Source of the DNA: Serinus canaria
Taxonomy: Eukaryota; Chordata; Aves; Passeriformes; Fringillidae
NCBI RefSeq assembly: GCF_022539315.1
Contig: NC_066316.1
Span: 99,814,179 to 99,878,178 of the forward strand
DNA length: 64,000 bases
Reading direction: 5' to 3'
Each line of letters starts with the position of its first letter. Within the stretch, counting starts at the first letter, position 1. Shown one piece after another: positions 28,259-39,585 of this stretch. The notes below the pieces were generated by a model. That model did not search any database. It was not told where the DNA came from and saw only the letters and a program-made list of their open reading frames with translations. A program made the position numbers and the translations under genes.

Positions 28259-28548
28259 TAGTTCTACCCTCCTGCTCTTGGCAGGGATACCTTCCACTAG
28301 ACCAGGTTGCTCAGAGGCCCATCCAACCAACTTCCAGGGCTGGAGCATCCACAGCTTCTCTGGGCAACCTGTCCCAGTGCCTCACCACCCTCACAGTAAT
28401 GAATTTCCTTCTAACATCTAATCCAAACCTACTTTCTTTTAGCTTGAATCCATTCCTCCCTATCCTATCACTACCTGTTCTTGTACACCATTACTCTCCA
28501 GCTTTCTTGTTGGTTTCCCCCACGTACTGGAAGGAGATTCTATATTAC
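28259..28548 (-). mobile_element. CR1 LINE 3'-region fragment, 3' tail missing
   Basis: Inverted CR1. On the plus strand the order is 'agttctaccctcctgctctt', 'ggcagggataccttccacta', 'gaccaggttgctcagaggcc', 'cagcttctctgggcaacctg', 'tcccagtgcctcaccaccct', then 'ttccttctaacatctaatcc' and 'cctatcactacctgttcttg'. These are reverse complements of the usual CR1 3' region. A short internal deletion lies near 28330, because 'ttcaaggccagg' is absent between the 'ccctggaag' and 'ttggatgggcct' words. The terminal 40 or so bases that should lie left of 28259 are missing and the LTR-like segment sits there instead. Confidence 0.9.
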
Positions 28549-29456
28549 ATTCTAAGGCAGAAATTTAACAGATTTCTTTGTTCCTTGCATTTTTTGCAAA
28601 GGAGTGGGTATTTAATATTAACACATGAAAGAACTGAATCTGTGTAAGCCTCTGGTAATCTCTTTTTTTACTTTATTCTATTGGATGATGTCGCTCTGAG
28701 CATTGAGAAAAAAGAGATGGAAAAACTGTGGTGTGACATTTGCACCAGCAAAGCACTGAACTACACAAGCAATTACACTGATTTGAAGATGGTTTCCTGA
28801 GTGCCAGTGCATTTCCAGTGGAGCAACTTTTGTGTTGAGAAACATCCACAACTATAAGTGGCTTTCAAATCTGAGGTTTGAAATGTGTATTCTGTCTTCT
28901 GTATTCTGTACTCTGCCTCCCAATTAGATTATTTCATGAAATTTCCTGGATTCTTTGAAAAAGAGTGTTGTTTTTGCCAGATTTTCTACAAGAGAAACCT
29001 GAGCCTGTTTTCCCAGAGACAGAAAAAATTTTAGACGTGTCAATTAAAGGCTAGCTTCCCTAAAGCAATACTATATTTGGTCAAGCCCCATGACTCATCT
29101 TTGCTAGAAATACTGCAGTGATATCACAAAGTCCATTTCCTTTTTGTTCCAAGTAGGTTTAGTCTTCTAACTAGACAGGGAATTCAGTTTTCTGAAAGCT
29201 CTTTGATTTCTAAGGCAGCAATATTTCCTAATGCATTGGACAAAGAGCAAAGAAAGCATCAGGCAGCTCTTCTCTCACTATAGCAATTTTAAGCCTCTGT
29301 TTTCTCCCCTGGATGAGACAAAATTTCTAACATCAACTCCAAAAATAGCCCATGTAACCTTTATAGAAAGGTCTAATGTGGGAAAAAAAAAAAAAAAAGA
29401 AACCATTTTTTAACCATTCTTTAAGGATATTTATGTAAATCTTCAGCTGTGTTTCT
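28549..29456. other. Unique non-coding DNA, no gene recognised
   Basis: AT-rich sequence with no open frame above about 60 codons. It contains an A16 run at 29383-29398. There is no repeat family or RNA gene that I recognise. Confidence 0.5.
29383..29398 (+). repeat. Poly-A run (A16)
   Basis: A pure run of 16 A, following 'ggtctaatgtggg'. No retroposon body is recognisable upstream. Confidence 0.85.
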
Positions 29457-30032
29457 TTAGAAAAATCCCATCTCTTGGTCAAAAATATTAACCTGGAGGC
29501 TGAATTTTAATTTTTCATTGGATAAGTCAATCCATCTTAAGCTTGTATATAGGGACATTCTGGGATATAAGACAAACCTCCATGGTTTGCCTAGTACTAG
29601 GTGCAGATGGCTGTTAGCAGGAACAGGTTGCAAAACAAGCCATTTTCCAGGAATAGAAGGAATAATCTGGATAAATTTTATATTATCCCTCAAAACAGTT
29701 AAGAAGTGCTTTATCAATCCTCCTGCTGTTACTGTGTAAGCCCTTGGAGCCTGGCTGGAGCAGTGGGGCCCTAAGTAGCTAAACCTTGTGTCACTGATAA
29801 AGTCAATTATCTGGCTGTATCTGTCTAGTTTCCCCTCATGCTCACTTGCTGAGAGAGGAAAGACACAACATTCAGTGATGATGGGAAGCACGTACACCAG
29901 GAATGCAGTGTCCTTGGAGACCTCCTGGAAGTGAAAATACAACTGCAGCCTGCAGCAATAGGCATTACTGTAGCAATAATGTCCCCTTAGCAGGGGGATA
30001 GAAGGAGCAGGGCCTGGCTGTTTGGCAGAATA
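29457..30032 (-). other. Unrecognised open frame of about 190 codons (161 from first ATG)
   Basis: The minus strand is free of stop codons from 30032 down to the TAA at 29457-29459. The first ATG is at 29940-29942 and gives 161 residues, and about 30 more in-frame codons lie upstream of it. The translation is of mixed composition, not low complexity, with cysteines (CC pairs) and hydrophobic segments such as AFLVYVLPIITECCVFPL. I see no signal peptide I would trust, no known domain and no catalytic motif. It is the longest non-repetitive open frame in the window. A frame this long is uncommon but possible by chance in 64 kb. It could be an exon remnant, part of an old endogenous element, or chance. 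No function is proposed. Confidence 0.25.
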
Positions 30033-30035
30033 TTA

Positions 30036-30639
30036 GTGTTCAAAATCTGGCCTATTGCTTTGAGAAAGACTAACTAACCTTCACTGATAATGAGGCTAAA
30101 AATGTACAGCAGAATGGCTCCCATTAATCAGCAGATGTGGAATTTCCTGTAATTTTTAAAATATGGAATAACTGCTTTTCTGTGCTCCCAGTGAGTGAAG
30201 ATTTTTTCTGCATCCACTTCTTTACTCAAACTGAAAGCAAATGTCTTTAGCAAGAGAAAGATACCGAACAAATTAGTGCTGCAAGAATGGTGTGAAGTCT
30301 GTGTGGGAGCCACTGGGCATCAAAGAACAAGCATAGCTTGGAGCCCTGTCAAAGATCAAGTGCTTATATATTTTTTAAAAAATCTCATGGTATTAACTGT
30401 TATCAATTCTGTGATAAATATTTTGGAATATGCAAGAATTCAGGGCTCCTAGAAGATGTGCAGGTCACAAAAAGCTCAGTCACTGTGATAAAAGCATAGC
30501 ACTGGCAGATTTCACTGTTACTAGCTTACAGATGAGGGTGGAGCTCATAGGAAAAACAGAAGCTGTTGCATAGCTGACAATACATTGTTAGCATGGATTC
30601 TTCAATGAGAGAAAAACAAAATCAAGATAAAACATGGAA
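30036..30639. other. Unique AT-rich non-coding DNA, no gene recognised
   Basis: Short open frames only; nothing recognisable between the long minus-strand open frame and the CR1 fragment. Confidence 0.5.
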
Positions 30640-30900
30640 TGTGCTTACAAGAAAGTTGAAGAGGGACTTTTACAAGGCCTGTAGTGATAGACAGAAGAAT
30701 TTCTTCACTAGGAGAGTAGAGAGGTGCTGGAATAGGTTACCTGAAGTTGTGGATGTCCCATCACTGGAGTCGTTCAAGGCCAGGTTGGATAGGCCTCTGA
30801 ACAACCTGGTTTAGTGAAAGGTGTCCTTGCCCATTGCAATGGGGTTGGAACTGGATGATCTTTAATATCCCTTCAAACCTAACTTATTCTGTGATTCAAA
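30640..30900 (+). mobile_element. CR1 LINE 3'-end fragment
   Basis: Plus-strand CR1 3' region with 'gagggacttttacaaggcct', 'gtagtgatagacagaagaat', 'ttcttcactaggagagtaga', 'ggtgctggaataggttacct', 'ttcaaggccaggttggatag', 'ggtgtccttgcccattgcaa', 'ggaactggatgatctttaat' and the terminal 'ttattctgtgattcaa'. A short open frame (30593-30814) covers most of it; that frame reflects the repeat, not a host gene. The left edge is approximate. Confidence 0.92.
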
Positions 30901-31315
30901 GGTTTTGGTCTATTCTTTCATGACGGGGTTATTAACGTGCACTGAACAGGAATGTGTCCAGAAAGCAACTGAGATTTTGGTGCATGCAAGAGGGAAGTCT
31001 TTTCTTCCATAAGTATTGCAGAGAAGATCATATAACTGTAGATGACTGGTACTAATAATCCACTTTGTGTTCATATCATGATGAACATTACTTGGTAGAG
31101 AACAGCCAAGAAAGAATCTGTTGAGTTGGCAAAAAAGTAGGGTATAAATTCCTAAACTTCGGCCACCAAGATATTAGGGACTGTTCTAATCAGGTTTCTA
31201 GTTTGCCTCTTCAGCTAATGTAGAAGACAGCGTTTAAGGCTGCTAAAAGGACCTGATGTGTTTGTAGGTGCCTGTCTCTTACCACTTGCTGACATATACC
31301 AGATGGATGTGTTGC
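30901..31315. other. Unique spacer between two CR1 fragments
   Basis: About 415 bases with no recognisable feature. The two flanking CR1 fragments are in the same orientation, but each has or had its own 3' end, so they are separate insertions, not one split element. Confidence 0.5.
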
Positions 31316-31981
31316 CATTCAGAGGGACCTGGAAGGTTTGGAGAAAGGAACATAAGGAAATTCACAAAAAGAAATGCAAAGTCCTGCACCTAGGGAAGAA
31401 CAAACTCATGCACCATTAGGTACTGGGACTGATAAACTGGAAAGCAGCTTTGAAGAGAATGACCCAGGAGTATTGGTGGGCAACAAGATGAACAATGTGG
31501 TCTTCATGGTGACCTCATCATCCTGGACTGCATTTGGCAGTTTCTTGCCAGCAGGTCAAGGGAAGTCAATCATTCCTCTCTGCTCAGGTCTGGTGAGGCC
31601 ACACATGGAGTCCTGTGTCCAGCTATGGACTCCCCAGTACATCATGGAGTTACAGAGAGTGTCCAGTGAAGGGCACCTGACATTATTAGGGGACTAGAAC
31701 ACCTTTCATACACAGAAAGGCTGAGGCCAGAGAAGACTCAGGGAAATTGTTTCGGATTCTCTCTAAATATAAGAAAGAATTTTTCGTCACTTTGAGAAGG
31801 GCTGAATACTGAAACAGACTGTTTGGAGATGTTGTAGAGCCCCTTTGGGTGAAGATGTTCAAACCTGAATAGTTGCAGGCCTGGGCATCATGTCATAGAT
31901 GACCCTGCTGTGACTAGGAAGCTTGGATTAGGTGATCTCCAGAGGTTCCTGACAAACTCAGCTGTTTCTGGATACTGTATA
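31316..31981 (+). mobile_element. CR1 LINE, ORF2 3' part and 3' region (dead copy)
   Basis: Plus-strand CR1 covering the end of ORF2 and the 3' region. Nucleotide words in order are 'agagggacctggaaggtttg', 'aaatgcaaagtcctgcacct', 'agggaagaacaaactcatgc', 'gtgaggccacacatggagtc', 'ctgtgtccagctatggactc' and, near the end, 'gattaggtgatctccagagg'. A 107-codon frame (31374-31697) keeps the CR1-like peptide GLVRPHMESCVQLWTPQY, which lies in the C-terminal part of the reverse-transcriptase protein. Internal gaps and frameshifts make the copy non-functional. The direct-repeat end typical of CR1 is too decayed to see. Confidence 0.9.
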
Positions 31982-32554
31982 AGAAGCTTGTACCTGGTTC
32001 AGTAGATAACTGGGATGCTGAATTGTAAAAGTTAGGAAAGATGGCTTTTCCACAGAATGCCTTCAAATTTGGAAAAAAATCAAACAAAATCTGGGCAAGG
32101 CAACTGATGGATTCTGGGTTTGTACTGCAATTGCTACACACAAAAAGACAAAAATTGATCATCAAGAATGAAAAATCACTGACTTTTACAGAGATTCTTA
32201 AGTGTCTCAGTACATCAATCCTACTAAAGGTGCTTTCTAATCTTAAACTATAAAACCCTTCAATTATCTCAAAATCTGAACTTTATGTAACACTGCAAAA
32301 GAATCAATAAAAGCAGTTTTAAAGCAGTCCATTCATATTTGTGCTGGTTTCTGTGCTCAGTTTTAACCTTGTATATGCATGTATTTTGCATGGAACAGAG
32401 TGAATAATTTCTGAGTGAAAGTATTTATCCAAAAGCAACCTTGGACAGACTTAGTTATGAAGGCAACAGAAGACAGGGACAAAAAGAGATAAAATTTAAT
32501 ACTTGTCAATCTATAAAGTCTTTGTATTAGCTGAATTTTAAAAGTAATATTTCA

Positions 32555-32598
32555 TGTAGGTCTTACTGGCCTACATATGAAGGCCAGTAAGACCTACA
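32555..32598. repeat. Perfect 18-bp inverted repeat, 8-nt loop
   Basis: The left arm at 32555-32572 (tgtaggtcttactggcct) is the exact reverse complement of the right arm at 32581-32598, with the loop acatatga between them. The left arm also contains a smaller self-complement (atgtagg against cctacat, 32554-32560 and 32570-32576), so two alternative folds are possible. No transposon ends or target duplications are visible. Confidence 0.95.
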
Positions 32599-32910
32599 AA
32601 TAATCAAAAATGAAGCTACATATGTGTTCAATTTCTCTGTGAAAAGAAGATATCAAACTGCTGAAATCTTAAAGTAATACTAAGCTACTGAAATTAAAAA
32701 TAGATTTTTAAGTCATGAGCAAATTGGACTCATGAAAGGTTCTGTTTCACCAAAATCCTGCCTACCCTAAAGACAGGGCAGGGTCAATCCACTCTTTTAA
32801 ATTCATGATTATCAGTGAAAGAAGGTAGAAAACTCTCACCTGAAGAGCTGTCATGAAGTTCAGACATGTAAGCTTTGCTCTCTATGAAATATAGGTAGCT
32901 CTAGAGGGTT

Positions 32911-32940
32911 GTCCACTGGAGGGTTTAGTCCACTGGAGTT
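32911..32940 (+). repeat. Near-tandem duplication around gtccactggag
   Basis: The word gtccactggag occurs twice, 18 bases apart (ttgtccactggagggtttag, then tccactggag). It is a minor local duplication. Confidence 0.8.
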
Positions 32941-35900
32941 AGTGCCTAAGGAGAACAAGAATGGTAGCACAATGTTTATCAATTGTACAACTCCAGTTCC
33001 AAGACACTGAAGCTGGGATTACTCACAATTTAATAAATGGGAGGTAGGTTTTCTGTGTCAAATGTCTCTGGTTTATTGGGTTTATCAACCACTCTAGTTG
33101 TGACTTGCTGTCTCACTCTTATTGTAAGAAAAGGTAGAGCTACAACTACAGAAATCAGAACTGATGCTGGAAGCAACGCTTCTGCTTAACCTGATCTGCC
33201 TTTCCTCTTTGCCTCAGACTGGCCAAGAAGAAAAGGGTTAGTGTCTGTGCAGCTTCAAGCTAACATAGAGCTGTTGTTTTAGAGCTCAGGTAGGTGCAGC
33301 TGAGTACTGCACTGTGGTGGAGAAACACCAAAGAGCTGACATGATCATCCCTGCTTAGCACTGCCTGCACCCTGTGAGTCTTCTCAGAGCTGCACAGATA
33401 CCTGACAAAGGCAGCTATTGAGCCCTGTCCTTCCCAGGGCTTAAGTAACAGAGGGGCTGGTCTCTATCCTCAATACTTGATTTTCTCTAGATTTTCAGCT
33501 TTTCATGGGAGCCAAGATATGGTCCTAGAGATAGCAGTCTCTCTTGCTCTCTCAGTTACTTTTTCTCAGCTCAGAGACCAATGAATTTCTGAAACATTCT
33601 TTCCCTAGTGTCATTTTTTTTAACAGGAGTTGAACTATTTCAGCCATGTCTTCCTCCAAGAATTCACAGATATCTAGCCTAAAAAGTTGATCTTGAAATG
33701 CTGAATTTGAAAAGTGTACAATGAATGAGAACAGGCTCTCATGGGGAAACACTGTAAAAAGATTCTCCTCTAGCTGAAGCTGCTGGTTTGGCCTAATGTA
33801 GTATTTTGGTGCATTGTGAGGCTTCTAATTTCACACATTTCATAGTAAGCAGTAATATGCAACTAATTAGAGTGTACTGGATGACCTCTATCATTATAAA
33901 ATCAATTCTCACTGCTTTCATAATAACTATGGTATTTAATTCAGTCTTAAATAATTTTTTCAACCATGGTTAACCCTTGCAGCCTCAGCACCTTTATTTC
34001 CTAGTTTCCTATGAAACCTCCATGGGCTACAGCAAAAGCAGCTGGTCTCAACCTGTTCTTACACTGAGCATTTCATTTCATGCTGAGTGTTGCTCCACCT
34101 TTATTTTATCATCCTAAGCTCTGAAAGGCTCCCAATAGACAGAAAAAATCCCAGCAATGCAATGGAAGGAAGTAGCTCCTTAACAGCAATCTAAATGCCT
34201 TCAGAAGACACTTTTTGTCTGCAGCCTAGCATGAGGTTTTAGAGATTTCTGGTAATTAAAACAATGCTATTAAGGGCCATGTCAGATAAAGTCTGCCACG
34301 TCTTTGCTATCTGAGGCCTCATTACTTGTGTTGTTCCAAGTTGATCACACTGTCTGCTTTGAAGAGAGGGAAGCCCCAGCTTGCAATTACTAATCTACAT
34401 TACTTATCAGGTTGAAGCCTGATAAGACTTCTTTAATACCACAGTCACCAGAAAACAAAGCTTTCTAAGATTTATAGTTCTCAGATTCGCATTTTTTTTC
34501 ACTCTTGTTAAAGACAACATAACGTTTTTCTTATTGCTTTCCCCTGCCCCTCAAAAACTACAGATAACATGTGCTCAGTTTGTGTTTTGCCCCATGATGA
34601 AGGCATCCCCCCACCTGAATCTCCCCAGGGAGTAGTAAAGTCCTTTTAACTCTCTTTTCTTGTTCACCTGTATCAACGCTGGACTAGAACAGCCCTAAGG
34701 TTTGGCTTCAGTTCCTTTACATGTGGTCTGTAAGGCTGAGGAACCAGCAACATGTGTTCCTAGCAATGGAGCAGGGGAAAGGGTTTGCTGATGGAGCAAT
34801 AAAAATGACCAGGTAGTAAATACATTTATTCAATAAATTTCTGGTATATGTGCCATGAAGAGGCACAGTGTCAGAAAGTGACCAATTTGACTGCTTGCCA
34901 AAGACAAAAATATTACTAATGTAGTCTTGAAAAAAGAAAATAATGTGAGCTACTGATTGCTATTGCATCCTTCTTATAACAAATGCTGTTTTCAGTTCCG
35001 AAGGACTCTTGTTAAATCTTTCTAGTGACAGGTGATATTAATAGAATACATTAGCCACCTAAATCATTAGCAAAGCAGCAAAGCTGCTGCCTACTTTTTT
35101 TTTAAGGGCTCATCCTTTTTTATCATTTACAGCATCTTTTAAAAACACATTTTTTGCTATTCATTTGTTTTTCTGTTTTTATTTAAGTGGACAAAGTGGC
35201 TAATGACCTGAAAAGAAATTTTGTGCATTACTGAGAAAGACACTGATTTAGTCCATGTGATTAAAGAACCACAATCTAAAACTCTTGTTCATGGGTATAG
35301 TGCTATTCCTTTTGGCAAGTAATTTGAGAAATGCAGTTGTTTTAACTTCTGGAAAAGTCACCAGACTGGTTTTAAACCTCTGCTTTGCCACAGAGGCTTC
35401 TTGTGTGTTGCTTCCTAGCTGAAAATTGAGGATATTACTTTATTTTTTTTCCTGTTTTCAACAATTCATTTCTCCAGTCAGTCAAGACTTTTTAAATTAT
35501 TTCTAAGAGGAGCTTTTACCAAGACAGGAATATTTTTAAGTTTCTTAGGCACTGCTACAATATCACTGATGTGAATAATTACAATAAATAACTTTTCTCT
35601 GGTAGTTTTGCATTTCAAATATATTATTTGGATTTTTGCTGTCACAGGACAGAGTAACTGAGAGCTGAAATCCTCTACCAAATGTACAACATTGCAAATC
35701 CTACACAGTACAGCTGAACACAAGCATCTGAAATTCATCAGAAAACAATTCAGCCATGGTTTTGTTTTCTAGGAAGAACGATACATTGGAACAGTTCTGT
35801 AATTTCATCCTCCTCTTAAATATAATCTAATTTAAAATTTATTGTGCTGAGAAATATTTATTCAAAGATTCAGGAAAGCAATATAGAATGTAAACTATTA

Positions 35901-36119
35901 AAACCACCCTCAGGTTATCTCTTTATATTCTATTAATTATGTACAATGACTCCAGGTTTTATCTGTTTTAGTTTAATTCAAATAAAAGAATGAAATGCAG
36001 CTATTGAGTTTTATAAGTTTTGAGAGAATAGAAGCAATAAAGTGTATAAACTATAAAATTTTTTTCTCTTCATTTAATGTGTTTTTTTATTTTTATTCGG
36101 TTTGCCCTAACAGCTTCAA

Positions 36120-36736
36120 CTATTTTTCCCTGTTTTCTAATAGTGATTTAGTTCTCAGTTCTTCAAAAGCCTTGACAAAGGCATCTTTGAAGGAAAGTTC
36201 ATTTGTGTCTGAGTGTCTGTAGCCCATCCCTTTCATGAGCACCCTCCTCTCACATTGAATCTTGTGCCCATTGCTGTCTGCAATGGCCACTGGGCAGTGC
36301 CGAGCTACTGCAGCCCAGCCTTCACCAGACAAACTCCTTTCTGTGTTTTGGAGATGATTGTGGCCACAGCAGCTGAGCTTTCTCTCTGTTATTTCTTTTG
36401 ATGCCTGTCTCAGAAGCTTCTTGCCTGCTTTTTCCAACTATTCCAGGCTTTGCCCTGGAAACTTCCCTCTGACCCTGCAGCACTGCCGGCCAGCAGCTCC
36501 CGTCCAGCTTTCCTCGGAGTCTGTCCCAGCTTCCCCATTTCTAATTTACAAGTCAGACCAATGTCTTCCTCAGTAATCCCTCTCCTTTGGCTCCACTCCC
36601 TCCTTTCTGTCTCATCTGACTCCTTCCCTTTGTCTGGTATAGATGTCCTTTGTTGTGCAAGCAGCCCTTCTCCTCCAGTCCTACACAGCTCACTGCTCCT
36701 CCAGGTGTTTCCCATGGGGAAAACGCAATGTGGCAA
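36120..36736 (-). other. GC-richer patch with two overlapping unrecognised open frames
   Basis: Two minus-strand open frames in different registers follow each other: 36410-36736 (108 codons) and 36120-36437 (105 codons). Together they cover about 600 bases that are clearly richer in G+C than the surroundings. The first is rich in charged residues (GKESDETERREWSQRRG); the second ends in a helical-looking stretch (ELSFKDAFVKAFEELR). The plus strand also has a 124-codon frame here, so the openness may only reflect base composition. I recognise no family. Confidence 0.2.
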
Positions 36737-36818
36737 TGGACTTTGCTGTCAGAAGCTTTGTTCCACTATCAATTTTTGGCAAAAAACGTACAGTTTGAAC
36801 AAAAGTGTTCAAGTGTGG

Positions 36819-36882
36819 GCCTGATCCAATTTCCACTGAAGTCAGTGGAAGTTTTTGCTCTTTAGTGGGTGCTGGATCAGGC
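36819..36882. repeat. Nested palindrome, probable relic of an old palindromic repeat
   Basis: The outer arms gcctgatcca (36819-36828) and tggatcaggc (36873-36882) are perfect reverse complements. Inside them ttccactga (36831-36839) and tcagtggaa (36842-36850) form a second perfect stem around a 2-base loop. The words gcctgatcc and ccactgaagtca with gtgg resemble abundant old palindromic repeats that I recall from crocodile and turtle genomes. That assignment is from memory and uncertain. Confidence 0.55.
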
Positions 36883-39585
36883 TCTGATGTCTGGTGACTA
36901 ATGCTTTTTTTGTTATATATTTCATAAGGCAATTATCCACAGAGGAACATGATCCAGAGAAATATAAAATAATTATTTTTCAATATTCATTCCCAATTCT
37001 CAGCAGTACAGTCTAAAAAAATATTGTTTTTAAATGCTGTCCAAGGAGCTTGTTCATCTCTATTCACCTAGCAGCCTAGAAAAACAAACCCACAGTTTAG
37101 CAATCTGTTTGGCTAAGGCAACATTTATATTAAAACAGACTTATTGAATCTTTGTTAAGATAGAATATATATTGTCTTTTACTGCCAGGTTCAAATTCTG
37201 TGTTACCTGGACTACCTTTCTGCTTCCAGTAAAGCTGTCACTTGCAGTATATGGGCTCATCACTTAGCTGCTGGCAAAATATTTACTGTGCACTGCATCT
37301 TAGCCTTAGCTGTGCAAGTTTGCATATTTATCATGTTAATCCCTATGCTTGGAATCTGAAATTAGGGTATTATCTTGACCAAAATAAGTAACAGAAACAT
37401 ATTGACATTTTTTTTCTTCCTTCTGCAGGCATACTCCTTATCTAATTTGGTACTTACACAGTAAAAAAATATTAACTATTCAAGGTAATACCACCTACTC
37501 CCATATATAATATAGATATTTTTCTCCTACTGTATAGAGAGAAACACTTGTCTGCAGTGCACTAGGACACAACAGGTGAATATGAATGTAAAATCTACAG
37601 CTACTTCAGTAAAATTCTTAATGAAGGTAGGAAAAAAAAATCCAGGCTCTCCATACACTTAGCTTTATCCTCAAGTAATTGGCAACTATTTTCTTCAAAG
37701 GGTTCATCTCTACTTCTGGTCCTCACAGAAAAGAAACTATAATGTCTCAGTCTTTACTCAGTTGTCTTTTTGTAAAATTGTATTGCGACCTCATCTTAAA
37801 TTGGTACATTAAAAATAAGTGGACAAAGTGCCCACATTTAAATGCAAGGTGGTATGCAGGATATAATTATTACATTTGTCTACATTGCAGAGTTTGGATT
37901 AGCTGTGTTCAAATCCCCAATAAAACCACAATTAAACAAAAATACATACCAAGAAATAGTGGATGTCTCATCAATCAGTATTTCAGGTAAAAATAGGAAT
38001 TTGCAGTGCAACAGAATGATGATACATTTTATCATGAAGGTTAACATGCATTGCAAAGCTGGATCCATGCTTTTATTTCATGGGTGCTTGCTCTGTATTG
38101 TGAAAATCCTCTTGATTTTGGGTGGGATTGCTCAGCTGGTAGATCTGAGAGTGAGTCTCAGGAGATTTCATCTTTCCTGTTCCTCAGTTCCTGTTCTGTA
38201 GGTTCCTGTGGGAAATGGGAGCTGGCTCTCCCCTGGATGTCCTGGCAGTGGACACTCTGGGTTCCCAGGGGGTCTGTAGCTGCCCATGGTGGATGATGGA
38301 TGTTTTCCTGTGCATGCCTCAATGGCTTTCTTGCATCAGGGCGTAAACTTTGCCAGAAACTTTGGGCACTACAGATTGAAAATTATGTCAAAAGTTACTG
38401 ATTTTTTTTTATGTCTTTACCATAGTCTGTTCTCCAAAAAAAAAAATAACATAGAACTTTAAAGGCATGTATTAACATTGAAATGAAATAAGGAAATTGA
38501 CTAAATTGTTTAAAAATATATGGAAAGCATACATGTCTGAAGTGTTGCAGTGCTCTTAATGGTGAATTTCAGCTCAATGCCATATAAAATACTAAAACTG
38601 TTAGAAGATGAGCCTTTGTTCTCCAATAAGCTATCTTTATCACTATAAATAATTGTTAGCATGTTTTGTTAGCCTTTTCCATGGGAATAAGATTTGTGTT
38701 GTCTAATTTATTATATTGATTACACAATGATGAACTGCTTTGGCCTTTTCAATGTGCTGTTATGGGATTGGTTATCCATTCCAGTTCATTACCTCGAGCT
38801 ACTTTGGTTTAAACATGAAAGAAGTGGAAAAGCCAGCCAATAAAATGACATAGCTGTGGAAAGGTTAAAGAACTACACAGTGTCCAACTAAAGCTGACAA
38901 GCATTGAAGTTTGGACTTCTCATTCTTATGACAAAGATGGTAATGGGAAGAGAAAACAGCAGTATCTAATCCATTTTTATGACAGTGACTGTAATTAAAT
39001 TGGAAAGGATATAAAAGCAACCTGTTCCTATTATAATTTATATACCCTTATCTTATGCCCCTTCCTTGATTTTTCTAATGCAGTCACTATACTGCTGTAA
39101 CCTTTGGACAGTGATTCTTTGGGAAACATGCAAGACGATGTGTACAGGGCAGAGTGTTATGAAGTGGCTTATATATTTCTTAAGAGAGTAATATCTACTG
39201 ATAATTATATTCTAGATGAGAAAAAGAATGGCTTAAAGTGTAGATAGCAATTTTACTGCTTGATTTTCCCCAAAGTGAGCTTATATGTCATGTGAATCTT
39301 TTGTGAACCATTATTCACAACACTTAATGGGATTGATCTTTACTTTGGAGTGACCAGCTATTGAGATTCAGGAGTTTCTGTCTTCCATTATCTCAGACAT
39401 TAACTTTTCTTAAGAAAATGAATTATATAAACGATATGAAATAAGGATCAATCATTTTTATCAGCATTTTAAGATATAAAAGAATCCACCCACTACTGAA
39501 CTAAAGTAAAATGTATGACAGGCTAAATAATTCACTATAAAATTTAAATTTTGATTATATTGAGGCTGGGGTATTTTTCCAATTT

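Larger units (their letters stand above)
31982..39585. other. Mostly unique AT-rich DNA, no gene recognised
   Basis: Within this stretch I can support a perfect hairpin (32555-32598), a short near-tandem duplication near 32.9 kb, a palindromic relic (36819-36882), and a more GC-rich patch (36120-36760) with overlapping open frames on both strands. No domain, RNA gene or complete transposon is recognisable. Confidence 0.5.

Noticed and set aside
28399..28647. 82-codon plus-strand frame
   Set aside because: Most of it is the antisense of the minus-strand CR1 fragment; not a host gene.
34399..34423. Short hairpin cttatcagg / cctgataag
   Set aside because: A 9-bp stem with a 6-base loop is expected many times by chance in 64 kb, and nothing around it supports a terminator or RNA gene.
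38124..38160. tRNA-like stretch (gggattgctcagctggtaga) with a following 5-bp stem
   Set aside because: The D-arm and internal A-box look plausible, but the anticodon-like loop is 5 bases instead of 7, there is no good B-box (ggttcctgtggg at best) and no acceptor-stem pairing. It is probably coincidence, or at most a tRNA-derived scrap.
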